A stretch of DNA of 64,000 bases, from NCBI GenBank assembly GCA_035772405.1, contig JAYKKM010000003.1, positions 1,311,501-1,375,500 on the forward strand. The letters run 5' to 3'. Source of the DNA: Chrysogorgia sp. JL179-B06. Taxonomy: Eukaryota > Cnidaria > Anthozoa > Scleralcyonacea > Chrysogorgiidae. The notes under the pieces are model-generated. The model was not told the origin of the DNA. It saw nothing but the letters and a program-made list of their open reading frames with translations, and did no database searches. Each line of letters opens with the position of its first letter. Positions within the stretch are counted from its first letter, which is position 1. Below are positions 1 to 10,124 of this stretch, in pieces. Both the position numbers and the translations under genes were made by a program.

Positions 1-335
1 ATTAGTGATTTTCAGAGAGGCCCTGGATTCAAAGCGATGTGTAATTTTGCGGCGTTTTGGCTCCAAGTAGTGTGTAAATATACATTTTATATAAAGTTGG
101 AACCATTCCTTTTAGTAAGGTATTACATTTTACTACGGAATTAATATCGAAATGAATGAAGTGTGTAAATATCTCCTTGGATATCGTGCGTCTATACCTC
201 TGCGCGTGCCGGCGAGCGCAAGTAATAAAGGATTAAGTAACGCAATGCGAATTCTTTCTAGCAGCTCGTCGACACCTTATCACCTTGCCCTCATTTGCGG
301 TATACGCACGCTCTCCATTAATTGCACGCTCTGCG
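1..335. repeat. Left arm of long inverted repeat flanking a LINE
   Basis: This segment matches the reverse complement of about 4455-4785 nearly base for base, with a few substitutions and a small indel near 200. Both arms contain the same accidental reading frame beginning MNEVCKYLLGYRA. Because the window starts at position 1, the true outer end of the arm is not visible. The arms enclose the LINE at about 400-4150, so this is either a pair of MITE copies in opposite orientation or a foldback element into which the LINE jumped. Confidence 0.85.
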
Positions 336-562
336 CATGTACAGAGACCATGTAACCGTGAGGGAACTGGGTCTTGAAAATAAATATGCTCATTATTAAT
401 AATAATAATAATAATACATATGTTTTTCTATATGCGCATTTAAAAATCGCAATGCGCTTACAAGTATTAATAAAATATACAATGTTAGATTACATAGTGG
501 TAATAATAATGGTAGTAAATGACTAATAATACATATTAAGAACTAATAAAAAACTAGATATA

Positions 563-1743
563 TCATTCATAGACTTCTTTAAAAAAATACGTTTTTAAAA
601 AGGTTTTAAAAGTAGATAGACTATTACAAGACTTGATGTCGTCGGGAAGAGCATTCCAAAGTTTAGGAGCAGCATAGGAATAAGCACGTTCACCATAGGT
701 AACAGTATTTATTTTAGTCGGAACATCTAGAAGAGATTTGTGCGAAGAACGAAGTGTGCGGGAAGAGGAATGTTTTGAGATTAGACTAGACAGATATTCC
801 GGGGCTTGACCATGCAATGATTTGTAGACTAGTAGCAGGATTTTGAATTTAATACGTGTTTCAATCGGCAACCAATGAAGTTCTTTCAGAACAGGTGTTA
901 TGTGGTCGTGTTTCTTGGTTCCCATAATTAACCTCGCAGCGATGTTCTGAATTCGTTGCAATTTGTCGATCTCGTATTTGGGTACACCATACAGAAGACT
1001 ATTGGTGTAATCCAAGCGAGAGATAACAAGAGCATTGACCAGTCTCTTCAAACTTTCAATGGATAGGTATTTGCGTATTCGACCAATAGATCTTATGGCT
1101 AGTATTGACTTTTTGCAGATTTCATTGATATGTCTAGAGAACGTTAGGTTCTTATCAAGAAGTACTCCGAGGTTACGCACTTCGTTCGATACTTTGATCG
1201 TTGAGTTGTTCATTTGAAGATTGAAGATTGGAGTTTGATGTTTATTGAATCGGGATGTCAGGTGGATAACTTCTGTCTTGTTGGCATTACACAGAAGCAT
1301 ATTGTTAGTATTCCAATTCATAACATCACTGACACATCGACGGAGGCTATCGAAGGCAACTGACGCACAAGAAGGGTTGACCGAGATATAGAGTTGTGTG
1401 TCATCGGCATAAAGCATACATGTGAGGTTGTATTGAGAGACAACTTCCTGCAGTGGACCCATGTAGAGAGAAAAGAGCAACGGCCCAAGAATAGATCCCT
1501 GAGGTACTTCGTATTCAAGATGACTTGGGGAAGATATAATATTACCAATTGCCACTGATTGCAGGCGCCCATGAAGATATGACTTAAACCAATCAAGTAC
1601 CGTCCCAGAGAAACCATAATATATCTCAAGTCTCGATAATAGAATCTCGTGGTCGAGTGTGTCAAACGCTGCTGAGAGATCCAGCATTAATAAAATAACA
1701 TCTTGATGACTATCTAAGGTTCTCTGGATATCATTAGTTACCT
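563..1743 (-). pseudogene. LINE ORF2 part 2: reverse-transcriptase catalytic half and C-terminus
   Basis: Continuation of the same LINE after the frameshift. The open frame from the first ATG covers 1687-563 (374 aa), and homologous sequence extends upstream to about 1743. Visible RT motifs are LDLSAAFDTLDH (first catalytic Asp), VPQGSILGPLLFSLY and LYADDTQLYI (YADD box). The C-terminal hallmark RLDYTNSLLYGVP, then LQRIQNIAARLI and LHWLPI, closes the protein. All catalytic residues are retained, so the copy is fairly young despite the indels. Confidence 0.88.
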
Positions 1744-3948
1744 TTAGTATAGTGTTGTCTCTGTAGAGTGGAACTTTCGATATGCCGATTGCAAGGATGG
1801 AAACAAATTGTTGCCGTTTAGATGGTCATGTGTCTGAAATGCAACCGTTTTCTCAGTAATTTTACTAAGAAGAGCAATATTGGCAACTGGTCTATAACTA
1901 GGAAAGATTTCTTTATCCAGGTCTGATTTCTTCAGGCGGGGGCCAACATGCGATGTTTTCAAAATTACTGGGAAAACTCCATCAGATAAAGATGATCGCA
2001 CGATATTAGATATCACAGGAGTCAAGCAATCAACATGCATTTTAACAATGTGAGTTGGTATTGGATCTAGTGAGGAAGTCTTTGCTGGAAGCGATTTGAT
2101 CATTTCATTAATGAAAATATCACTGGGTGGCTGAAATTCCTTAAATTGAACGGTTGCTAGCGACTCAGTTGTTTGGATTAAAGGCGATGGTAGCCTTGTT
2201 TTGTATGTTTCAAGTTCCTTTCTGATACCACGAACCTTGTCAATAAAAAAGTCGTTGAAGTTCTCTGCCAAAGTTTCCAATGAATCATATGATGGTAAAA
2301 TTTTCGTGCTAGTTTTCTGAAACAATCCATTCACTACCCGAAACAGTTTATTTCGGTCAGTTCCTTCAATCTTTTCTTTATAGTATCTGGTCTTGTATGT
2401 CTCGAGCAGTTGGTTGTATTTAACACACGCCATAGTGAATAACTGTTTGTCGATACATAGACCTGATTTTCTGTATTTGCGCTCAAGGCGACGTTTTTCA
2501 CGTTTGGCGGCTCGAAGGTCTTCGTTGTACCAGGGGGCCCAAGGACGGTGGTATACCCACCTTGTTTGTAGAGGTGCCATGTTATCATAAATAGTCTTGA
2601 GTGAACTGTTATAGGTGTTCACTAAGTCAGTAGTTGTTTGGGCAGATTCATACTGTGAAAGAGATTCAGAGATGGTAGTACCAAGCATGTCTGTGTCCAG
2701 TTCTTTCGTTGATCTATATGACACAAGTACTTTAGATAAGTGTGGTTTCTGGCCATTCAGTTTGCATGTGACAACGCGGTGGTCAGAGTATATATCTTGC
2801 AGTACTTTGACATCGTTGATAAGGGACTCATCACATCTAGTTATCATCAGATCGAGAGTATGACCTCGTCGGTGCGTAGCTCCAGACACGTGTTGGACCA
2901 AGTTTCCTGCATCCAAAATATCTAAGAATTTAGTCGTGTCCGGGTTAGTTTCATTATCCAGATGAAAATTAAAATCACCCGTGATGAGCAGCGGCTCCTT
3001 ACAGTGAGTCAACTCATCGATAAATTTTGAGAAGTCATTATAAAACATGGAAGTTGTTAGTTTGTTCTTTTTCGATGGCGGAGGTCGATATATAATGACC
3101 ATTTGAGCATTAAAACTTCCGTGAGCTATTAGTAACTGCATATGTTCAAAAGATTTGAACAAACAGCTTGAGGTCTTTGTTATGGTAAAATTCTTACGGG
3201 AGAAAACAGCAATGCCACCTCCTTTACCCGTTTCCCTTGGGACCTGAAGAAACGTGAAATCCTTTAGAATATTCAGAGTTTCTGTCACAAAGTCAATATT
3301 TGAATTGGAAGCCAGCCAGGCTTCAGTGATGGCTAGAATATCTAACTTGTTTGACTGAATAATGTCACAAATAATCGCTGATTTTTTAACAACCGACTGA
3401 GCGTAACCGTTCCATACAGCGAATCGTATTTTAGGAAAATTACTACGTTGTCGATTAACAGGAACAATGTTCCGATACGGCCGATTAACTTGCCGCTTTT
3501 CTCGTCGCTCTGAACTGATAATCACAGGTATATTGAAATAGCCGCCACCTGCGTTTAGTTTCGAACTGCGACCACCTCTGGAGCCCCTGTACTTTAACAG
3601 ACCATTGCATTTTAGTATATGAAGCAACGAGCAGTCAACAGGACAGCCAGAAGAATGACGAAATCTTAAAAGGTAGTCGCGAGAATAAGTTGTTGACGTT
3701 GTATTAGCATTCATATGCAAATCGATGTTTTTCAGCATAGAATGATAACTAGCGTCTGCGTTTCCTCCCCAAATCAGTTCTTCTGGCCCAGGATTTTTTA
3801 AGATGTCCATAAATATCGTTATATCCAAAGGAGGGTCATGGCCAGGAATTAGTAAACAGGCTTGTCCACGTTTCGTCCACTTCATTACAGGCAGTTTTGA
3901 ATGACAAAATCCCGTTCGACAAAGCCAATGTCGAATGGCCGTCGGCAC
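1744..3948 (-). pseudogene. LINE ORF2 part 1: 2A-like leader, endonuclease, start of reverse transcriptase
   Basis: A 734-residue open frame. Residues 48-55 read DILKNPGP (DNA 3807-3784), close to the 2A consensus D-x-E-x-N-P-G-P but with Leu where Glu is expected. An exonuclease/endonuclease/phosphatase domain follows, with ITEAWL, YRPP, GDFNFHLDN and SDHRVV motifs. The reverse-transcriptase finger region follows (SYRPVANIALLSKITEK). The frame ends at STETTLY. The next bases continue the protein in another frame (LKVTNDIQRTLDSHQD), so one small indel at about 1744 separates it from the catalytic half. A leader frame at 4144-3836 overlaps the start in a different phase, which suggests a second frameshift. 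EN-RT architecture is established for this clade. The start used here is simply the first ATG. Confidence 0.85.
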
Positions 3949-4454
3949 TCATAATAAATTCTTGTCGATGGTCACAAAAGCGATCTTCCAAAAGGTTGAA
4001 TACATCTTCGCCTCTGTTTACGCGATTTACCATGGTGGTTCGCCTTGTATTAGAGATGTATTCATGAAGTGATAAGCAGAAATATAAGATTAAGTATAGA
4101 GTACGAAACTTCGTGTCAGCCATGATGGCGCCCAGACAACACACCTGCGTATGGTTTAGGTAGGGTTAGGATTAGAGCATATTTATTTGTTTTTTTGTTT
4201 TGGAGAAGGTAATGAGAACCACAATGATGTCCTGTATCACTGTATGTGTAAATGTAGAGAGCTATTTGGCTAGATTAGTAGTGACATTCTTTTTTTAAAA
4301 TTTCCTTATTTCCTTCAAATGTCAATTTAATTGTGTCTGCAATATTATAAAATAATATTAATAGTTACGATTCCCGATCCAGCTTACCGCCCACCAATGC
4401 CCACCTTATACGTTACATGCGCAGCGTGATAACCAAGGTTAATAAAACACAGGA

Positions 4455-4785
4455 GAGCGCGCAATTAATGGAGAGCGTGCGGTTTATACCGCAAATGAGG
4501 GCAAGGTGACAAGGTGTTGACGAGCTGCTAGAAAGAATGCGCACTGCGTTACTTAATCCTTTATTACTTGCGCTCGGCACGCGCAGAGGTATAGACGCAC
4601 GATATCCAAGGAGATATTTACACACTTCATTCATTTCGATATTAATTCCGTAGTAAAATGTAATACCTTACTAAAAGGAATGGTTCCAACTTTATATAAA
4701 ATGTATATTTACACACTACTTGGAGCCAAAACGCCGCAAAATTACACATCGCTTTGAATCCAGGGCCTCTCTGAAAATCACTAAT
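4455..4785. repeat. Right arm of long inverted repeat
   Basis: Reverse-complement partner of 1-335. Position 4785 pairs with position 1, and the pairing decays near 4455, beyond which only a short GCGCATGTAA-like patch is shared. The stretch 4150-4455 between the LINE 5' end and this arm has no recognisable gene. Confidence 0.85.
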
Positions 4786-5000
4786 GTGAGAGAGTTTATT
4801 ATTATTATTAATATCTAATATTTACTATAAAATATAATATTTTAATATAATATTTAATATTATTTAATATTATTATTTAATATTAATAGTTAGGATTCCA
4901 GACACCAGATCAATTATTAATTTTAATAATCAATTTATTTAATAATTAAGAATAATAATTAAGATTCCAGATTCCAGATTCCAGATTCCGGATTCCGGGT
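4786..5000. repeat. AT-rich simple sequence and GATTCCA heptamer run
   Basis: ATT/TAAT-type low-complexity DNA, followed at about 4958-5000 by tandem GATTCCA heptamers. No coding potential. Confidence 0.7.
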
Positions 5001-5015
5001 TTTCCATCTTACCTA

Positions 5016-5656
5016 ATCCAAATTGTAAAAGGATTATTTAACAAATAATCCAAATTGAAAAAGGATTATTTAACAAATAATCCAATTCGAAAAAGGATTA
5101 TTTAGCAAATAATCCAAAACGGAAAATGGATTATTTAACAAATAATCCAATTCGAAAAAGGATTATTTAACAAATAATCCAAATTGTAAAAGGATTATTT
5201 AACAAATAATCCAAATTGAAAAAGGATTATTTAACAAATAATCCAAATTGTAAAAGGATTATTTAACAAATAATCCAAATTGTAAAAGGATTATTTAACA
5301 AATAATCCAAATTGTAAAAGGATTATTTAACAAATAATCCAAATTGTAAAAGGATTATTTAACAAATAATCCAAATTGTAAAAGGATTATTTAACAAATA
5401 ATCCAAATTGTAAAAGGATTATTTAACAAATAATCCAATTCGAAAAAGGATTATTTAGCAAACAATCCAAATTGAAAAAGGATTATTTAACAAATAATCC
5501 AAATTGAAAAAGGATTATTTAACAAATAATCCAATTCGAAAAAGGATTATTTAGCAAACAATCCAAATCGTAAAAGGATTATTTAACAAATAATCCAAAT
5601 TGAAAAAGGATTATTTAACAAATAATCCAAATCGAAAAAAGGATTATTTAACATAT
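5016..5656. repeat. Hairpin minisatellite, unit about 31 bp, about 20 copies
   Basis: Tandem units containing GGATTATTTAACAAATAATC separated by AAATTG(T/A)AAAA or AATTCGAAAA spacers. GGATTATT and AATAATCC are complementary across a short loop, so every unit can form a hairpin. A few units carry TTTAGCAAA instead of TTTAACAAA. The array runs into a unique right end (5641-5743) that is repeated after the second array at 15.77-15.87 kb, so the satellite is part of a mobile unit rather than a simple local expansion. Confidence 0.92.
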
Positions 5657-5743
5657 AATCTAGGATACAGCACATTATATGTAATCATTAAAAAATTAAC
5701 GTATTTCTTAGGTAAATAATAAATCCACAAACGGCGCCCCATA
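5641..5743. mobile_element. Right end of satellite-bearing repeat element, copy 1
   Basis: About 100 bp ending ACGGCGCCCCATA that is almost identical to 15769-15870. Similarity stops right after CCCCATA in both copies, marking a terminus. The superfamily is not recognisable from this end alone. A hairpin-minisatellite core with a conserved flank is reminiscent of Helentron-like non-autonomous elements, but that is only an analogy. Confidence 0.75.
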
Positions 5744-6975
5744 GTAATTAAGCGATATCCTGAATATTAGAAGATTGAGATAAGAACAACTGATTTCGTG
5801 TTTTGTTATAACCTAATTATTTAGGTAGTTTTAAAGTAGCGTCACCGATACCAGCGGAATCCGTTTTCTAAGCTACTTTTGGTGGCAAACATTAATTACG
5901 GTCTATAGCACAACGATGTCTGTAAACAGTAAAGTGACAGTTGTAAAACGTTGTCATAAACGAACTTCTATACGGACAATTTACCTCTGTCTTCTGTTTA
6001 AACATTAGGAGATTCCTTACCGGCTAACCTGAATCTGTGCATTCAAAAAGCGAGTATTCCAATTCCCAACGTAAGCCAATAGGTATGAACGTTCGTTTCA
6101 GTAGCTTGTCTTCGTGAGAGCTTTCTTCATAACAACTAAATTAACATTCGATAAAAGAGATTGAATAGATAGAACTAGCAGGATTCGGTGAAGCTTCCAC
6201 GTGGGAGGAGCGTTATAGTCAAGAGGTCTATGGTGTGGAAACTCAACGACAGACTTTGTTCTATCTTTTTGTTCGCCTTTATGCAAATTTGTGCACATTG
6301 TCACAGTGCACATTGTGCACATTGCACAGTGTTTTGGGGACACATGTACAGTGCCTGCATGTAGCTTATATGTAGGTGCACAAAGCTTAATAGAAATCAA
6401 ATCATGTTTACATAGGAAAAGTCTCCAATAGGTTATTTTCAATACTCTAGTAATAGAAAATAGGCCATTCCTTTTGTAAATTAAAGAAAGTTGAAACTGA
6501 CCAATTTTATTTGAAGATCAAAAATTCTAAAATATCTATCATGTTAACTGTTTAACATGCTAGATACTTTAAGAAATTTTGATATAGAAAGGCTGAAAAT
6601 AATACCAACTGATCCATGCATTCTATTACTGAAATTGTTACACTATATTTGCATCTCAAAAAGCACCTACATAGGTGCCTGATAACCTCTTCCACAGGCA
6701 TTCCGCATACACGAGTCAGCATTGCGCGAGGGGCTGGGGAGTGCCTGCAATGCCTCTTTATTACTTGGGCTACCCCCTGTGGGGTAGTACCAAGTTTTAA
6801 AATGGGTCGCGATTCTTTATTTAACCGGTCAACAGAATGCGTCTAAATTTCAAAAATGAGCGCTGACCATAAACGCGTGTGTTCATATATATAATATAAC
6901 ACGCTTCTTTGGTCGCCATTGATCAATTTTAAAGACTCTTAGTAGCAAGTTTGTGATATTAAAGATTGATAAGGA
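5744..6975. other. Intergenic, no gene recognised
   Basis: Small frames at 6098-6442 (minus) and 6616-6846 (plus) lack family motifs. Local features are overlapping GTGCACATTGTGCACATTG-type direct repeats near 6290-6335 and a short hairpin TACCCCCTGTGGGGTA near 6770. Confidence 0.5.
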
Positions 6976-7668
6976 ATGTGGCTGGCAAGTATCTTATTCA
7001 TAAACACGCTCATACTACTTACAATCGCAGACACCGATCGCGGTAGACCTACACTAAAAGCAAAAGATGAGCGATTTCGAAACAGGTTGTTCCGCGATCT
7101 CGATAACCGTACGCTGATGTGTACTCGATCAAATCTATGTTCACATGTTTTATTGAATCGATCAAACTTATCTTTAAATGTGTTGTTGAATTGTGCTGAA
7201 AAATGTTGCTCAAATGATGTAAATCGAAGAACGAATAACATTGATGAAGTAAAATTTGATGTGATATATTTGGCCGAACAGACTCGACATATTATAAAGG
7301 TAACTGTAATATTTTTGATAACATTTATTGCCTGTATTGTTTATTGCGATGTCATAGAAAATAAAGTCGATGCTATTCAACAATTTATTGTTTCATATCT
7401 ATCGAATATGTATTTTATATATGACTATGCAGTTGCAGTACATTCACATATTTTGCCCAATAAATCAGGAAACATGTTGCCATGGTATAACCCTGTTTCA
7501 CTTGATATTTGCTGCCGTAGGCAGCACACTAATCTTGACATGGGTTATCTATGTCTCGTGCCCAGACCTCTTTCCGCACCTATGTATAGTCAACGAGATC
7601 TCGATATATGTGAACATTTCCTAGGCCGGTGGATGTTCAGTTTTATGACGTTTTGTGACGTAGTTTAG
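6976..7668 (+). CDS. Uncharacterised 230-aa ORF with leader and one membrane segment
   Basis: I do not recognise this protein. It opens with a hydrophobic stretch of signal-peptide type (about residues 2-18, LASILFINTLILLTIA). A probable membrane helix lies near residues 106-121 (IIKVTVIFLITFIACI). The middle is rich in Arg, Asn and Cys (CAEKCCSN). It could be a real single-exon gene, a relic of a mobile-element ORF, or chance. It lies on the same strand as the 2A/protease family that begins 430 bp downstream. Confidence that it is translated is low. Confidence 0.25.
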   Translation: MWLASILFINTLILLTIADTDRGRPTLKAKDERFRNRLFRDLDNRTLMCTRSNLCSHVLLNRSNLSLNVLLNCAEKCCSNDVNRRTNNIDEVKFDVIYLAEQTRHIIKVTVIFLITFIACIVYCDVIENKVDAIQQFIVSYLSNMYFIYDYAVAVHSHILPNKSGNMLPWYNPVSLDICCRRQHTNLDMGYLCLVPRPLSAPMYSQRDLDICEHFLGRWMFSFMTFCDVV

Positions 7669-8311
7669 TTTGCTCTGGAACGAGATTGTTCACATACTCC
7701 AGAGGGTTATTCGTTTTCACGGAAGTTGTACGGAATTAATGTTCGGAACTTGTCAACGCCACCACGAACATGGTATTTTCTGATCACTCAATGCCAGAAC
7801 GATCTGTCCTTGGGAATTTTAATTCATTTCAGTGAGGAGATATTCTGTTTTCAAGGTAAGACGACTAAGATAGTTCTGTGTACTTAGTTTTTCTTGTTTG
7901 TCTCGTGTGTACACGCAACTCAAATCAAACGAAGTCATTGTGATTGTGCTCGTTAAAATCAAACCTAGCGAAGCCGGTGACATTTGACAGTTCTCGCCAA
8001 AGACAATACTCAATATTTACAACGAAGGTTTGTGCCTGTTGCTCAACAAACTTACATCTGTGCAGAGAAAAACCTTGTCATTACTTTACCTGAAATGGGA
8101 GTGACAATAGATCAATATCGTGCCCGAATTGGTGGACACAACCAGTATGCACATTTTTAAACGATTTACATATTCAGTCATAACATGACCAGTTGCTACG
8201 GCCAGTTTCGCTACTGGTAACAACTATGGTATTACTAATATTGATGTGTATATTTATATTTTGTGTATATTTATATTTTCCAACAGCAAGTGATAGTGAA
8301 TATCATGTTAC

Positions 8312-8377
8312 AATGTGTATGTTATTGTTGCTCTGTTGTTGAGAATGGCAAATGATGTCGAAGAAAATCCTGGTCTG
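8312..8377 (+). other. Degenerate 2A ribosome-skipping motif (NPG-L)
   Basis: The frame reads a hydrophobic stretch (VIVALLL) followed by RMANDVEENPGL. The layout matches 2A peptides: a hydrophobic helix, then D-V-E-x-N-P-G, then Pro. The final Pro, required for skipping, is Leu here, so it is probably inactive. A stop (TGA, 8297-8299) lies just upstream in the same frame. Confidence 0.7.
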
Positions 8378-8393
8378 ACAATATATGTTGTTG

Positions 8394-8866
8394 TTCAACC
8401 TCGTACCCAGGGCATTTTGCCTCCACGGTGGAAGGTCGGCGAAAATGTCCCTAAGATCGGCTGGTCCATTCTATAATGCGATTGGCTTGTCATAAAACTC
8501 CAATTAATTCAGCCGAGTATAATTTATTCATCTAAATCTGAATGCTGTCTTTAAATTGTACAGCAAATTAGAAGTGATAACTTTCACTAAATTGGATATA
8601 TGCTTCTTCATACCTTTTGTAAGCGATAACCATGGATGTATGGTAAATTATTAATCTTGTTAGCTGCTTTTATGCCGACAAATGCTGACATGAACAACTC
8701 TGATTATTTTTCAATTGTTCAGGTCAATAAAGTAGACAAAGGCAATGGAACAAAGACCACAAAAATTATCATATCTAAACACCCAGAAATTCTGGGTGTC
8801 ATGTGACCAGCCGATCCCAGGGCCATTTTCCACCGTGGAAGCAAAATGCCCTGGGTACGAGGTTGG
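8394..8866. mobile_element. MITE with CAACCTCGTACCCAGGGC ends and 8-9 bp target duplication
   Basis: The left end CAACCTCGTACCCAGGGC and the right end are reverse complements over about 70 bp with small indels. The flanks carry the duplication ATGTTGTTG (8385-8393 and 8867-8875). An 8-bp duplication plus a CAGGG-containing end is hAT-like. Removing the insert and one duplicate restores the host reading frame (TIYVVDPSKTICADF), so the host ORF was still open, or at least collinear, at insertion. A diverged relative lies near 29610-29690. Confidence 0.85.
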
Positions 8867-9002
8867 ATGTTGTTGACCCAAGTAAAACGATTTGTGCTGA
8901 TTTTAGACAAGGCAATACAAAACAATTTAAACAAAATGTGCAATAATACATTATCAAATAATTATATCTTATTGAATTATTATATGACTACTTGCAGAAA
9001 TT

Positions 9003-9340
9003 GAATAAGTTTGTATTTATTTCATTTCCTCGTTTGTTTGTGATACGTTGTCAGACGTTGTTTCTGTTAAACTGTCCATTTCTTTGAGATATTCATCGTC
9101 AAAGTCGTCAGAGTTTAACGAAAATAATAAGGCGTCGTTCATGTCTGTACTTACATTTTCAAAATTAAAAAGACAGTTCGCATCCGCCATTTTAGGCTTT
9201 GGTTTAAAGCCGCAAAAAAATCCGTATTTTTGTTCTGTTCAGAAGAGGAGAAATACGGATTTTACCATGCAATACCGCCTGGTATTTGTTCTGTTCTCGT
9301 GCCCTTATATGGAAGAATTACGTCATTGTCATATAATAAC
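9003..9340 (-). mobile_element. Insert with a small acidic ORF start on the minus strand
   Basis: Sequence breaking the protease-like frame. On the minus strand it carries an open frame at 9190-9017 starting MADANCLFNFEN and continuing acidic (SDDFDDEYLKEMDSLTE), 57 aa. After FEN comes GTAAGT, a perfect 5' splice site, so the first 12 codons may be a short exon. Just upstream, inverted ATCCGTATTT/AAATACGGAT copies flank a TTTAAAGCCGC region. I read it as the 5' end of another transposon gene. The boundaries are approximate. Confidence 0.4.
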
Positions 9341-9852
9341 AAACATTAATGCATGGGATTCATCATTCCTAAATGTCACATCCTAAATGTGTTGGAAATA
9401 ACCTTTATACTTGTATAAGAAATAATGTTAATAAAACCTTTTTGCTCTGATAAAATGTATTCTTTGCAATATAGTGACCCATTTGCCGGTGATTGGTTTA
9501 TGGCAACTAACAATCCACCTTATTTTTTTGAAAATGCACTCAATATTCTATTTTTGGAGTCTCGGTTAAACTATCAACATTGCTTGCTAACTGTTGATTG
9601 CAACACTGTTGCAATTTTTAAGACATCTGAAGGGAACATCTGAAGGGATGTGTGCTAATAACCGTCGAAGGTAATAATAACCTGGTATTTCTCGATTTTG
9701 TTTTTTGGTTTATCAAGCTTTGGTAATTAATTATTGATGATTGAAAAAAATTTGTGACCATAAATGCGATAACAAAGCAGTTTCCCCTACGGTTCTACCC
9801 GCGCCTCTTTACGTCGCCAATCTGTCTTGTAAAATATTGGAATTTCTTTGAA

Positions 9853-10122
9853 ATGAGGCAGCACTTCACTTGCGATAGTAATTTCTAGTTTACCTGTAAA
9901 TGAGACTGCAAAATGTTCTGGATTAGCAGTACAAGTTATTGTTGATGTTAATAAATCCAAGACTCTTCATACGACAAACGAAAGAAGATCTCGTTATGCT
10001 AAATTTATTGTGATCGAAGTTAAATACAAGCGCCATGTTGGTCGTCGTGATCGAGAACCTAGCAGAATTCCATGTAAAAAACTCTCTCGTCTTTTGACAA
10101 AAAGCAGAAAAATACGTAGCTA
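9853..10122 (+). pseudogene. Basic N-terminal extension of the OTU ORF, frame-broken
   Basis: An open frame rich in Arg and Lys (TNERRSRYAKFIVIEVKYKR, then KKLSRLLTKSRKIRS) ends in TAA one base before the ATG of the 10125 ORF. The downstream ORF continues the same basic character (MVRKHIKKN, HERKRRLNYQ). A one-base slip in the A-rich tract near 10105 would join them. The basic region may bind nucleic acid. No named domain is recognised. Confidence 0.4.
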
Positions 10123-10124
10123 AG

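Larger units (their letters stand above)
400..4150 (-). mobile_element. CR1/L2-group LINE, frameshifted but nearly full length
   Basis: A non-LTR retrotransposon read on the minus strand. In order it has a leader frame (4144-3836), an apurinic-type endonuclease, a reverse transcriptase and the usual C-terminal region. The 3' end lies at low coordinates beside an (ATT)n run at about 398-415, a tail seen in L2/CR1-like elements. At least two frameshifts break the coding region, near 3.85-3.95 kb and near 1.74 kb, so it is inactive as it stands. The element sits inside the arms of an inverted repeat (1-335 and 4455-4785). The same family supplies the truncated copy at 56.6-57.5 kb, which has the same kind of tail. 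Confidence 0.85.
8097..9640 (+). pseudogene. Decayed 2A-plus-cysteine-protease-like ORF, copy 1
   Basis: Pieces of one protein can be followed along the plus strand. (1) An N-terminus MGVTIDQYRARIGGHNQYA at 8097, shared with copy 2 at 47589. (2) A hydrophobic run and 2A-like motif DVEENPGL at 8354-8377. (3) TICADFRQGN after a MITE inserted at 8394-8866. (4) GNNLYTCIRNNVNK near 9386. (5) SLQYSDPFAGDWFMATNNP at 9449 onward, then LLTVDCNTVAIFK. Copy 2 supplies the missing parts: a GKQCVAISL Cys motif and a FDCHSRD...GMPDPCGKSVL motif. Cys followed by a DxH-R motif is the pattern of herpesvirus-tegument-type (C76-like) cysteine proteases. That assignment is my inference from motifs. Frameshifts, stops, the MITE and a second insert (about 9003-9340) make it non-functional. 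Confidence 0.6.

Noticed and set aside
152..355. 67-aa ORF and its mirror at 4413-4634 as genes
   Set aside because: They are the same chance frame in the two arms of an inverted repeat.
1318..1665. 115-aa frame on the minus strand
   Set aside because: Alternative-frame shadow of the reverse transcriptase.
5016..5656. Regular palindromic repeats resembling a CRISPR array
   Set aside because: There are no unique spacers, units are contiguous at 31 bp, the genome is animal, and no cas genes are near.
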